NCBI RefSeq assembly: GCF_016757735.1
Contig: NZ_CP068439.1
Coordinates: 930,001 to 994,000, forward strand
Direction: 5' to 3'
Length of the DNA stretch: 64,000 nucleotides
From: Aequorivita iocasae
Lineage (GTDB): Bacteria > Bacteroidota > Bacteroidia > Flavobacteriales > Flavobacteriaceae
Below the pieces are notes generated by a model. That model did no database searches and was not told where the DNA came from. It worked only from the letters and a program-made list of their open reading frames with translations. Shown one piece after another: positions 16,184-24,846 of this stretch (position 1 is its first letter; every line of letters starts with the position of its first letter). Both the position numbers and the translations under genes were made by a program.

Positions 16184-16840
16184 ATGTTTACATTAGCCGA
16201 AGAAAACTATTTAAAGGCAATATTTCATTTAGAGCATGAAAGTTCAGGTGAAGTAAGTACCAACGCGATTGCGGAAAGTATGGAGACCAAACCCTCTTCC
16301 GTGACCGATATGATTCAAAAACTGGCAGAGAAAAAACTGGTAGTTTACAAACGCTACAAAGGTGCCCAATTAACCGAAAAAGGCAAAAAAATTGCGGCAA
16401 ATGTTATTAGAAAACACCGTTTATGGGAAGTTTTTTTAGTGGAAAAATTAAACTTCCACTGGGATGAAGTCCACGAAATAGCGGAACAGTTGGAGCACAT
16501 TCAATCGGAAGAATTAATCACCCGCCTCGATAAATTTTTGGGCAGCCCCGATTTTGACCCTCACGGCGACCCTATTCCCGATAAGCACGGAGTTTTAAAA
16601 CGCACGGAGAAAAAATTACTTTCAGAAATAGAAAAAACCCAAAAGGGCGTTTGTGTAGGTGTAAAGGAAAGCAGCGCTGACTTTCTTCAGTATTTAGATA
16701 AGAAAAAAATCAGCATTGGTACAAAAATTACTGTGCTGGGCAAGGAATTTTTTGACGGCTCCATGATAATCCAAGTAGGCAACGAACAGTTTTTTATTTC
16801 AAAAACAGTAGCCGAAAATCTCTTTGTGCAAACACTTTAA
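16184..16840 (+). CDS. DtxR/MntR-family metal-dependent transcriptional regulator
   Basis: 218 residues. N-terminal winged helix (residues 1-65; AIAESMETKPSSVTDMIQKL is the HTH), a dimerisation/metal-binding domain (HRLWEVFL, then the metal region DPHGDPIPDKHG), and a C-terminal SH3/FeoA-like domain (from about 145). Metal-bound protein represses uptake genes in this family. It is the first gene of an operon with troA-D (65 bases before the lipoprotein gene), so Mn2+ or Fe2+ control of that transporter is likely. ATG 16184 is preferred over GTG 16178, which is part of the promoter element. Confidence 0.92.
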   Translation: MFTLAEENYLKAIFHLEHESSGEVSTNAIAESMETKPSSVTDMIQKLAEKKLVVYKRYKGAQLTEKGKKIAANVIRKHRLWEVFLVEKLNFHWDEVHEIAEQLEHIQSEELITRLDKFLGSPDFDPHGDPIPDKHGVLKRTEKKLLSEIEKTQKGVCVGVKESSADFLQYLDKKKISIGTKITVLGKEFFDGSMIIQVGNEQFFISKTVAENLFVQTL

Positions 16841-16904
16841 CGCTTTGTGCAATTGTACAGCCCTTACTTTAAAGGGTCTTGATTTAATCCTTATTCAACT
16901 AAAA

Positions 16905-17816
16905 ATGAAAGTAAATAAATTTATAATTCTAAGCATACTGGGTCTCTTTTTCAGTTGTAAAAATGCGTCTGAGGACAATGGTAAACTAAAAATTGTTACA
17001 ACCACAACTATGCTGACAGACTTGGTTTCTGAAATTGGCGGCGAAAACATTTCACTGCAAGGTTTGATGGGTGCAGGCGTAGATCCGCATCTTTATAAAG
17101 CTAGTGAGGGTGATGTTACAAAACTTTATGAGGCCGATATTATTTTTTACAGCGGTTTACATTTGGAAGGAAAACTTGTGGATATTTTTGAAAAGATGGA
17201 ACGCAAAAAAAACACTGTCTCGTTGGGAGATAAATTGCCAAAGAATGAATTGATCCCTTCGGAATATTTCGCTTCAAATTATGATCCACACGTTTGGTTT
17301 AATATTCAATTCTTCAAACAGTTTGCACAGCTGGTTACTGACGAATTTTCCAAAGCAGATCCCGCAAATGCAGAAAGTTATTCTGAAAACAACAAAAAAT
17401 ACCAACAAAAACTAGATGCCCTAGAAGCTGAAATCAAATCCACTATAGCAACATTGCCTGAAGAAAAGCGCATTTTGGTGACCGCGCACGATGCATTCAA
17501 TTATTTCGGAAAAGCGTATGGTTTTCAAGTAGTGGGATTGCAGGGAATTTCCACGGCAACCGAGGCAGGCGTAAAAGACGTGCAAAATCTTTCAGAATTT
17601 ATAATTAAAAATAACATAAAAGCCATTTTCGTAGAAAGTTCGGTCCCCAGACGTACCATTGAGGCGCTTCAGCAAGCGGTTCTCTCAAAAAACCATAATG
17701 TTGAAATCGGCGGTTCACTTTACAGTGATGCACTGGGCGATTCCGGAACCGAGGAAGGCACCTATATTGGGATGTTCAAATACAATGTAAATACAATTGT
17801 GAACGCTCTAAAATAA
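16905..17816 (+). CDS. troA: TroA-type metal-binding lipoprotein of a Mn/Zn/Fe ABC transporter
   Basis: 303 residues from ATG 16905. Lipoprotein signal (ILGLFFSC, Cys19 likely lipidated). Cluster A-1 metal-binding protein with ligands lined up as in Treponema TroA: His62 (DPHLYK), His129 (DPHVWF), His195 ([10 protein letters not shown]) and Asp275 (LYSDALG). The segments [11 protein letters not shown] and [10 protein letters not shown] also match TroA. It delivers metal to the permeases downstream. The frame is open from 16824 but the lipobox fixes the start. Confidence 0.92.
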   Translation: MKVNKFIILSILGLFFSCKNASEDNGKLKIVTTTTMLTDLVSEIGGENISLQGLMGAGVDPHLYKASEGDVTKLYEADIIFYSGLHLEGKLVDIFEKMERKKNTVSLGDKLPKNELIPSEYFASNYDPHVWFNIQFFKQFAQLVTDEFSKADPANAESYSENNKKYQQKLDALEAEIKSTIATLPEEKRILVTAHDAFNYFGKAYGFQVVGLQGISTATEAGVKDVQNLSEFIIKNNIKAIFVESSVPRRTIEALQQAVLSKNHNVEIGGSLYSDALGDSGTEEGTYIGMFKYNVNTIVNALK

Positions 17817-17835
17817 GGAAACAAACAGTATAAAA

Positions 17836-18576
17836 ATGGATAATCAAAAACTTGCCGTACAGATAGACGATCTTACCGTGGCATACAATTATAAGCCTGT
17901 ATTATGGGACATTGACCTATCTGTGCCAGAAGGGGTTTTAATGGCAATCGTAGGTCCAAATGGTGCGGGAAAATCTACACTCATCAAAACCATTCTGGGT
18001 ATAATAAAACCCATTGCCGGAACTGTTTCCATATATGGAAAACCCTATTCAAAACAACGAAAATTGGTAGCTTATGTGCCACAAAAAGGAAGTGTAGATT
18101 GGGATTTCCCCACCACCGCACTCGATGTGGTTATGATGGGAACTTATGGAAATTTAGGTTGGATAAAACGACCTGGACAGAAAGAGAAAAAAATTGCCTT
18201 GGAATCCATGGAAAAAGTGGATATGCTTGCTTATAAAAACAGACAAATAAGCCAATTGAGCGGCGGGCAACAACAACGAGTATTTTTAGCCCGAGCATTA
18301 GCACAGGACGCGTCTATCTATTTTATGGACGAACCTTTTCAGGGGGTTGATGCTACTACCGAAATTGCCATCATCAATATTTTAAAGGAATTGCGAAAAG
18401 CTGGTAAAACGGTAATTGTGGTTCATCATGACTTACAAACCGTACCAGAATATTTTGATTGGGTAACTTTTTTAAATGTGAAGAAAATAGCAACAGGACC
18501 AGTGAAGGATATATTTAATGATGATAATTTAACCAAGACCTATGGAATTAATTACAAAGTTGCTGTAAATAAATAA
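17836..18576 (+). CDS. troB: Metal ABC transporter ATP-binding protein
   Basis: 246 residues. Walker [11 protein letters not shown]-loop in [12 protein letters not shown], signature LSGGQQQR, Walker B IYFMDEP and the switch His in VVHHDL are all present, so it should be an active ATPase driving uptake. Sequence follows the Mn/Zn (TroB/MntB/ZnuC) branch. 19 bases downstream of troA. Confidence 0.93.
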   Translation: MDNQKLAVQIDDLTVAYNYKPVLWDIDLSVPEGVLMAIVGPNGAGKSTLIKTILGIIKPIAGTVSIYGKPYSKQRKLVAYVPQKGSVDWDFPTTALDVVMMGTYGNLGWIKRPGQKEKKIALESMEKVDMLAYKNRQISQLSGGQQQRVFLARALAQDASIYFMDEPFQGVDATTEIAIINILKELRKAGKTVIVVHHDLQTVPEYFDWVTFLNVKKIATGPVKDIFNDDNLTKTYGINYKVAVNK

Positions 18577-18622
18577 TCAGTAAATAATTTAAAAGTTATA
18601 GAAGATTTTTTCAAAATAAAAG

Positions 18623-19741
18623 ATGAATATCCAAGAATACTTTGAACTGGTTTGGACCGATTACACCCTACGCACCATCACGCTGGGAACGGCGGTATTG
18701 GGCGCCATTTGTGGTATGTTGGGTAGTTTTGCTGTACTTCGGAAACAAAGCTTGCTGGGTGATGCCATCTCGCACGCGGCCCTTCCCGGCATTGCATTGG
18801 CATTTTTGATTACAGGCGCTAAAGATTCCGGAACATTATTATTGGGTGCATTGGTTAGTGGTGTAATAGGAACATTTTGGATTCGGGGAATTACTTCAAA
18901 CACACATTTAAAAAGTGATACTGCCCTCGGATTAATTCTTTCAATATTTTTCGGTTTTGGAATGCTGCTGCTTACTTTTATTCAAAAGCAGCCCAATGCC
19001 AACCAGGCTGGGCTGGATAAATACCTCTTTGGCCAAGCTGCAACACTTATGGAAAGTGATGTACGGTTAATGATTATTGTTACAGGAATTTCACTTTTTG
19101 TAATGCTACTTTTTTGGAAGGAATTCAAAATATTGCTTTTTGATGCAGATTACACAAAAACACTTGGCTTCAACACCAAATTTATAGATGTTTTAATAAC
19201 CTTTTTAATTGTCTTGGCCATTGTTTTAGGCCTTCAAACTGTGGGAGTGGTCTTGATGAGTGCTATCCTTCTTGCTCCTGCAGCCGCAGCCCGTCAATGG
19301 ACAAACAATCTGGGCACTATGGTGTTATTGGCAGCTGTATTTGGGGCCCTTTCAGGCGTCTTCGGAACAGCCATAAGCGCCAGTCAGAATAACCTTTCTA
19401 CCGGCCCCGTAATTGTACTTGTTGCTGGAGTATTTGTGCTACTTTCCTTTATATTTTCGCACAAACGGGGACTATTATTTCGCGAAATCCGTTTTCGGAA
19501 AAATCGCACCGATTTAAAACTGATGAAAACCCTTCAGTTTATGTACGGCATTGCGCAAGAGCATCAAAATATTTCGCATCCGCACGCTATTCGTATTCTT
19601 AATAATTTCCAAGGTTTTACAAAAGGTTCACTTAAAAAATTAGAAAACGAAGGATGGATAGCCATTGAGGGGCAACAATGGGCAATGACCCCAAAAGGTT
19701 ATAAACAAGCTGAGGAAATGTATAATCAAAAAACCACATGA
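18623..19741 (+). CDS. troC: Metal ABC transporter permease with C-terminal winged-helix-like domain
   Basis: 372 residues. The first ~285 form the ABC-3 permease with about 8-9 transmembrane helices (RKQSLLGDAISHAALPGIAL is the typical motif). The last ~85 residues are soluble and look like a winged helix-turn-helix: helices over HPHAIRILNNF and KGSLKKLENEGWI, then a wing with WAMTPKGYKQAEEM. Many family permeases end at about 280-300 residues. A DNA- or protein-binding tail recalls Chlamydia YtgCR, where the permease is fused to a DtxR-type repressor. The stop overlaps the next gene by four bases (ATGA). Confidence 0.9.
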   Translation: MNIQEYFELVWTDYTLRTITLGTAVLGAICGMLGSFAVLRKQSLLGDAISHAALPGIALAFLITGAKDSGTLLLGALVSGVIGTFWIRGITSNTHLKSDTALGLILSIFFGFGMLLLTFIQKQPNANQAGLDKYLFGQAATLMESDVRLMIIVTGISLFVMLLFWKEFKILLFDADYTKTLGFNTKFIDVLITFLIVLAIVLGLQTVGVVLMSAILLAPAAAARQWTNNLGTMVLLAAVFGALSGVFGTAISASQNNLSTGPVIVLVAGVFVLLSFIFSHKRGLLFREIRFRKNRTDLKLMKTLQFMYGIAQEHQNISHPHAIRILNNFQGFTKGSLKKLENEGWIAIEGQQWAMTPKGYKQAEEMYNQKTT

Positions 19742-20898
19742 GTAGTCCGCAGATAGAAATACAGCTTATTGCAGCCATTGTCGCTATGGCTTGCGCCATT
19801 CCGGGTGTGTTTTTAGTACTTCGGAAAATGGCTTTGATAAGTGATGCCATAAGCCACTCTATACTTCCGGGTATTGTTATTGGGTTTTTTGTGACGCAAG
19901 ATTTGAATTCCCCATTACTTATTCTTTTGGCAGCCTTAACGGGTGTTATTACAGTTGTCATGGTAGAATTTATCCAAAAAACCGGCTTGGTTAAGGAAGA
20001 TACGGCTATCGGCCTTGTTTTTCCGGTTTTATTTAGCATAGGTGTTATACTTATTGCAAAGAATGCAAACGATGTACATCTGGACGTTGACGCCGTTTTA
20101 TTGGGTGAACTCGCTTTCGCCCCTTTTGACAGATTATTGGTTGGAGGCGCAGATTGGGGTCCAAAATCTCTCTGGGTAATGGGAAGCATTTTATTCATTA
20201 CAATAAGCTTACTAATATTGTTTTACAAAGAATTAAAAGTTACCACTTTTGATGCCGGACTTTCTTCAGTATTGGGAATATCACCTTTGGTGATGCATTA
20301 TGGTTTGATGTCAGTTTCTTCAGTTACCGTTGTGGGTGCCTTTGATGCCGTTGGAGCAATTTTGGTCGTGGCTTTAATGATAGCACCGGCAGCCACGGCG
20401 TATTTACTTACTGAAGATTTGAAAAAAATGATTTGGCTTTCAGTATCTTTCGGAGTGTTTTCGGCAATTTCAGGGTATTGGGTTGCAAATTTGCTCGATG
20501 CGTCCATTTCCGGGTCAATCGCTACTACCCTGGGTGTTATCTTTTTAGCAACATACCTATTTGCACCAAAAAAAGGGCTCATTTCGGTTCTTTATCGCCA
20601 AAAGCAGCAACGCATTGAAGTATCGCTCATTACTTTCCTATTACATTTAAACCGCCACGAAGAAAAAAGCGAGAGACATATCAATCATTTGCAAGAACAT
20701 ATTAATTGGCAGGCTATTCGTGCTAGGACTGTGTTGGATTTGGCCGTAAAAAATAATCTTGTTGAAATAGAAGACGATATAGTTTATCTTACTGAAAAAG
20801 GATTGGCTTTTACCGAAAAATCCCTTGAATACATCATCAGCAATAAAGATGAAAAGATAGAGCCAATGAAAGAAGATTTCTTTCTTTTCCGGGGATAA
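19738..20898 (+). CDS. troD: Metal ABC transporter permease with C-terminal winged-helix-like domain (second subunit)
   Basis: 386 residues. ABC-3 permease core (about 1-283; RKMALISDAISHSILPGIVI), then a ~100-residue soluble tail with wHTH-like features (HLQEHINWQAIRARTVLDLA, NNLVEIEDDIVYLTEKGLAF). Both permeases thus carry related tails, probably from duplication. The pair forms the heterodimeric channel of the tro transporter. No strong terminator is visible behind it. Confidence 0.9.
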   Translation: MSSPQIEIQLIAAIVAMACAIPGVFLVLRKMALISDAISHSILPGIVIGFFVTQDLNSPLLILLAALTGVITVVMVEFIQKTGLVKEDTAIGLVFPVLFSIGVILIAKNANDVHLDVDAVLLGELAFAPFDRLLVGGADWGPKSLWVMGSILFITISLLILFYKELKVTTFDAGLSSVLGISPLVMHYGLMSVSSVTVVGAFDAVGAILVVALMIAPAATAYLLTEDLKKMIWLSVSFGVFSAISGYWVANLLDASISGSIATTLGVIFLATYLFAPKKGLISVLYRQKQQRIEVSLITFLLHLNRHEEKSERHINHLQEHINWQAIRARTVLDLAVKNNLVEIEDDIVYLTEKGLAFTEKSLEYIISNKDEKIEPMKEDFFLFRG

Positions 20899-20961
20899 AG
20901 TATTGCAGGCAAAATTAATTTAGATACTAGATTTTCATAAGTGATTTATAACGCCTGTTTT

Positions 20962-20994
20962 TTGGCAGTAATTTTTAATGTATCTTTAAATTTG
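20962..20994 (+). promoter_or_regulatory. Promoter of the secreted Cys-motif protein
   Basis: TTG at 20962-20964, 22-base spacer, TAAATTTG at 20987-20994, 16 bases before the ATG. Confidence 0.5.
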
Positions 20995-21010
20995 ATAAAT
21001 CATATAAATA

Positions 21011-21427
21011 ATGAAAAACTCACTTTTAGCAATCATAATTCTTTTTTCAACTTTTGGTTTCAGCCAAGAAAATTCTGCGGAAACACCAAAAATAGCTGTA
21101 AAAGTTCCCCAAGGGGAAACCATAATTTTAAAAGGCGTTTCCATAAAATTTATGGAAGTTCTGGAGGACTCCCGATGTCCTGAAGGTGTGGATTGCATCT
21201 GGGCCGGACGCGCAATTGTTAAGGTAAAAGTGACGGCAAATGGAAAATCTGAGGAAAAACTGTTGATTTTTGGTGAAATAAGACCTGGGGAGGAAAAAAA
21301 TACAAACCTCTATAGTTCCGCTAATTTTGCCATCAACGGATTGTCCTTAACGCCTTATCCAACTGCTGAGAGTGCAGGTAATATTAATAATTATACTTTA
21401 TTGGTTTGCGAAGAGAAGAATAACTGA
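21011..21427 (+). CDS. Small secreted protein of unknown function
   Basis: 138 residues. Signal peptide (NSLLAIIILFSTFGFSQ), then a single small beta-rich domain with the motif EDSRCPEGVDCIWAGRA, a Cys-x5-Cys loop frequent in short exported Bacteroidetes proteins, and one further Cys near the end (LLVCEEKNN). Function unknown. Its stop is adjacent, base to base, to the stop of the FeoB-associated gene on the other strand. Confidence 0.75.
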   Translation: MKNSLLAIIILFSTFGFSQENSAETPKIAVKVPQGETIILKGVSIKFMEVLEDSRCPEGVDCIWAGRAIVKVKVTANGKSEEKLLIFGEIRPGEEKNTNLYSSANFAINGLSLTPYPTAESAGNINNYTLLVCEEKNN

Positions 21428-21586
21428 TTAATGGCAGCCACAATCTTTTTTTCCGCATTTGGTTTTTCCACCATCAAGCGTGCCACTTGAATTTTGGCGT
21501 GATTCAAAAATTGGATTCCACACAAATTTCTTCAGCAAAAAGCCTGAGGCCAACAAAAATGTTATTAAAACTAAAATGGTCTGCAT
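21428..21586 (-). CDS. FeoB-associated Cys-rich membrane protein
   Basis: 52 residues, MQTILVLITFLLASGFLLKK at the start (one transmembrane helix) and a C-terminal KCGKKDCGCH cysteine cluster. Size, single helix, Cys-rich tail and position 18 bases behind feoB match the FeoB_associated family, thought to help Fe2+ uptake. A TATCTTTG element on the - strand (21598-21591) ends four bases before the ATG, so it may also be transcribed separately as a leaderless mRNA. Confidence 0.85.
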   Translation of the reverse strand: MQTILVLITFLLASGFLLKKFVWNPIFESRQNSSGTLDGGKTKCGKKDCGCH

Positions 21587-21590
21587 AGTG

Positions 21591-21598
21591 CAAAGATA
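21591..21598 (-). promoter_or_regulatory. -7 element just before the FeoB-associated gene
   Basis: On the - strand TATCTTTG, perfect TAnnTTTG, four bases before ATG 21586; no convincing -33 box. Confidence 0.4.
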
Positions 21599-21604
21599 CT
21601 TATT

Positions 21605-23704
21605 TTACTTCAAAAATTGATATGCCGCCAAAGCCACAATATAAGCGATGGCGCTCATTACGAACAGCTGCCACATAGGCCATTTCCAACTGTTGGTTTC
21701 TTTTTTAACAATTGCCAAGGTGCTCATACATTGCATTGCAAAAGCATAAAACAGCAATAATGAAACCCCACTGGCAAAATTGAAGAGCGGACCACCCAAA
21801 ACTGGGTTTATTTCAGCAGCCATTCTATTTTTAATTGTCTCTTCCTCCTCGCTTCCTACACTGTAAATAGTTGCAAGAGTACCTACAAAAACTTCCCGCG
21901 CGGCAAAAGAACTTACAATGGCAATTCCTATTTTCCAATCGTACCCTAATGGTCTAACGGCAGGTTCAATAGCGTGACCTATTCTTCCTATATAGGAATG
22001 TTCCAATTTATAGGAATCTATATGCATATCAATTTCATCCTGTGAAAGATTTTGCAAAGCATATTCATTTGTGATAATTTCTTCCGCATTGTTAAAATTT
22101 CCCGGGCCATAAGACGCCATTACCCAAAGAATTATCGAAATAGCAAGAATTATTTTTCCTGCTCCAAAAACAAAGGCTTTGGTTTTTTCAACTACGGTAA
22201 TAATTACGTTTTTAGGCAAGGGAAGTTTATAATTGGGCATTTCGACTACAAAAAAACTTTTGCTCCGTATTTTCAAAATTTTGTCGAGTAAATAGGCTGA
22301 AAATATAGCGGCGCCAAACCCTAAAATGTACATAAACATAAGGGTAAGCCCTTGCAGGCTGAAAATACCCAACACACGTGTATCTGGAATTACCAAAGCA
22401 ATTATTATCAAATAAACAGGCAACCGGGCCGAACAGGTTGTGAAAGGCGTAACCAAAATGGTTATTAAACGTTCTTTCCAGTTTTCAATGTTACGGGTAG
22501 CCATAATGGCTGGAATAGCGCAGGCAGTTCCTGCAACAAGCGGCACCACACTTTTTCCGCTGAGCCCAAAGCGCCGCATAATTCGATCCATCAAAAAGAC
22601 CACACGGCTCATATAACCGGTTTCTTCCAAAATTGAAATAAAAAGAAAAAGAAACGCGATCTGTGGGATAAAAATAACGATTCCGCCAAGGCCGGGAATA
22701 ATACCTTCAGCTATCAAGTTTGTGAAATCCCCCGGTGGCAGTGTGTTTTTAGTCCATTCGCTTAGAGATGCAAAGGTACTGTCAATAAAATCCATCGGGT
22801 AAGCACTCCAATCAAAAATAGCTTGGAAAATAAGTAGTAGAATTCCGAAGAAAATTACATATCCCCAAACTTTGTGTGTCAAAATTCTATCCAAACGGCT
22901 TCTTAAGTCTTTAGCATTTGCCGTATCTATGTGAAGTGTACGCTTTAAGGTTTCATTTATAAAATGATAACGCGCAATGGTTTCTTTTTGTTGAAGCCTT
23001 TTAAGATTACTAACTGACTCGGTTTGAAAGGAGGCTACCCCCTTCAATTCATTTCGATCCAATTTTCCGAAATTTACATCCTGTGTAATAACTAGCCACA
23101 ATTTGTAAAGATCTTGGTTTGGAAATGCTTTTCGCAAACGGTCAAAATATTCCGGAGAGATGCTGGAAGCATTCAAGCACGGTTTTGTGGAAAGCTGATT
23201 GTAGTTTTCAATCAATTCCTTTAAATAATCAAAACCAAGGTTTTTCCGCGAGCTGATAAGGGCAATCTTGGTTTTTAACTTTTCTTCTAATAATGGTATG
23301 TCTAAAGAAATGGCCTTGCGTTTCATTCTGTCAGACATGTTTATTGCAAGAATCGTGGGTATTCCCAAATCCTTTATTTGCGTGAAAAGCAACAGATTCC
23401 TTTTAAGGTTTTCAACATCTGCAACCACAATTGCGACATCTGGAAAATCTTTGTCATTTTTATTGAGAAGCAGTTCAATAACCACATTTTCATCAACCGA
23501 CGAAGCATTTAAACTATAGGTACCCGGTAAATCAAGTATGTGGACTTTACAGGCCCGGCCAAGTTTGCAGGTGCCCTGTTTTTTTTCAACAGTAATTCCG
23601 GGGTAGTTCCCCACTTTTTGGTTCAGCCCAGTGAGCCGGTTAAACACAGAGGTTTTTCCAGTGTTTGGATTTCCAATAAGTGCAACATTTATATGCTTCG
23701 CCAT
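21605..23704 (-). CDS. feoB: Ferrous iron transporter FeoB
   Basis: 699 residues. N-terminal G-protein domain: G1 GNPNTGKTS, G3 DLPGTYSL, G4 NMSD, followed by the guanine-dissociation-inhibitor-like helical region to about 270; then a membrane part of about 10 helices with two Gate domains (EETGYMSRVVFLMDR in the first; AREVFVGTLATIYSVG in the second). Transports Fe2+ across the inner membrane. Six bases downstream of feoA, same operon. Close to the DtxR-type regulator and tro operon but on the opposite strand. Confidence 0.95.
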   Translation of the reverse strand: MAKHINVALIGNPNTGKTSVFNRLTGLNQKVGNYPGITVEKKQGTCKLGRACKVHILDLPGTYSLNASSVDENVVIELLLNKNDKDFPDVAIVVADVENLKRNLLLFTQIKDLGIPTILAINMSDRMKRKAISLDIPLLEEKLKTKIALISSRKNLGFDYLKELIENYNQLSTKPCLNASSISPEYFDRLRKAFPNQDLYKLWLVITQDVNFGKLDRNELKGVASFQTESVSNLKRLQQKETIARYHFINETLKRTLHIDTANAKDLRSRLDRILTHKVWGYVIFFGILLLIFQAIFDWSAYPMDFIDSTFASLSEWTKNTLPPGDFTNLIAEGIIPGLGGIVIFIPQIAFLFLFISILEETGYMSRVVFLMDRIMRRFGLSGKSVVPLVAGTACAIPAIMATRNIENWKERLITILVTPFTTCSARLPVYLIIIALVIPDTRVLGIFSLQGLTLMFMYILGFGAAIFSAYLLDKILKIRSKSFFVVEMPNYKLPLPKNVIITVVEKTKAFVFGAGKIILAISIILWVMASYGPGNFNNAEEIITNEYALQNLSQDEIDMHIDSYKLEHSYIGRIGHAIEPAVRPLGYDWKIGIAIVSSFAAREVFVGTLATIYSVGSEEEETIKNRMAAEINPVLGGPLFNFASGVSLLLFYAFAMQCMSTLAIVKKETNSWKWPMWQLFVMSAIAYIVALAAYQFLK

Positions 23705-23710
23705 TATTGA

Positions 23711-23938
23711 TTATATCAATTCAATTTCAATCCTACTAGCTGTTTCTCTCCGAATGGCGAGATGGCTTCCGTTAATATTCAGATACAGTGGGTCGTTGAA
23801 GGGAGCCATTTGAACCAGTGCAACCTCATTGCCGGGAAGACAGCCCATCTCCAGAAGCTTCAGGGGAACAACATCTACGGAAAATTCCTTGATGATGCCG
23901 CGTTGGCCTTTTTTTAGGGAAGCGATAGTAATAACCAT
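23711..23938 (-). CDS. feoA: FeoA, small SH3-like partner of FeoB
   Basis: 75 residues, one SH3-like domain with the family motif LLEMGCLPGNEVALVQMAPF and a final beta strand SHLAIRRETASRIEIE. Cytoplasmic modulator of FeoB. First gene of the feo operon. A -7 element TACTTTTG on the - strand (23975-23968) lies about 30 bases upstream. Confidence 0.94.
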   Translation of the reverse strand: MVITIASLKKGQRGIIKEFSVDVVPLKLLEMGCLPGNEVALVQMAPFNDPLYLNINGSHLAIRRETASRIEIELI

Positions 23939-23944
23939 CTATTT

Positions 23945-23975
23945 ATTTAGATTGATTTTAAACAAGGCAAAAGTA
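23945..23975 (-). promoter_or_regulatory. feo operon promoter and possible DtxR-like half-sites
   Basis: The - strand has TACTTTTG (23975-23968). Between it and feoA is the partly symmetric GTTTAAAATCAATCTAAAT, which shares TTTA...CTAAA ends with the perfect dyad in front of the DtxR-type gene. A repressor bound here would cover the transcription start. The symmetry is imperfect, so this is tentative. Confidence 0.35.
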
Positions 23976-24047
23976 AAGGAAAAAAAGGACGTGGGAAAAG
24001 ACCTTTTGAGATTTTTTAGCCGCGGTTAATTTTTAAGGTGCCAGGAA

Positions 24048-24713
24048 TTAATTTTCCTGTTTTAAGATTGGAATATCTGCCAATAATTTTTCAATGGCCT
24101 CGGGATCTGTACCGTCGTAAAAACCGCGAATTCGCTTCTTTTTATCCACAAGCACAAAGTTTTCAGTATGCACCAAGTCGTTATCGGAATAGGGTACATC
24201 CTTTGCCGCGAGATACGATTTTCGGGCTAGGTCGTATATCTCCTTTTTATCGCCGGTCACTAAGTTCCATTTGGCATCATCCACACCTTTTTCCATTGCA
24301 TATTTTTTAAGTTGTGCAACACTATCTATCTCTGGGGTTACGGTATGTGAAAGAAGCAAGACCTCATCATCGTTTTTCAATTCTTCTTGAATTTTCACCA
24401 TATGGCCTGTCATCATAGGGCAAATGGTCTGGCAGGTAGTGAAGAAAAAATCGGCCACGTAAATTTTATTTTTGTAATCCTCTTGTGTAATTGTATCTCC
24501 ATTTTGATTGATGAGGCTGAAATCTGCAATGGTATGGTATTTTTTTACATATTGAAGCGTGCTGTCCACCAGCTCGGTTGAAACATCTGCTGGTTGATAA
24601 ATTTTCAGCATCTCCTTTGGCTTCATTATTTGATAGATTACAGTGATAATTATGACTGATAAAACCAATAAAACCACTGCGAAAAATTTATATTTTTTGA
24701 AAAAAGTAAGCAT
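24048..24713 (-). CDS. SCO1/SenC/PrrC-family copper chaperone-like thioredoxin fold protein
   Basis: 221 residues. N-terminal membrane anchor (about 10-29), then a periplasmic thioredoxin-like domain with the copper-binding Cys-x3-Cys (FFTTCQTICPMM) and the conserved distal His (LVHTENFVLVDKK). SCO proteins deliver copper to the CuA centre of cytochrome c oxidase or act as thiol reductases. No oxidase genes are adjacent. Divergent from the M1 peptidase gene. Confidence 0.92.
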   Translation of the reverse strand: MLTFFKKYKFFAVVLLVLSVIIITVIYQIMKPKEMLKIYQPADVSTELVDSTLQYVKKYHTIADFSLINQNGDTITQEDYKNKIYVADFFFTTCQTICPMMTGHMVKIQEELKNDDEVLLLSHTVTPEIDSVAQLKKYAMEKGVDDAKWNLVTGDKKEIYDLARKSYLAAKDVPYSDNDLVHTENFVLVDKKKRIRGFYDGTDPEAIEKLLADIPILKQEN

Positions 24714-24846
24714 TGCGTTAAATTTTAGACTTAAGGCACATAATTGGCTGCAAAAATAAGTTCTAAAACTATCAAAATGAATACATTTAACATCCTTAAT
24801 TCCTAATTGAATTTAGGATTTAGATTAACTTCAACTTCGCTTTCTT

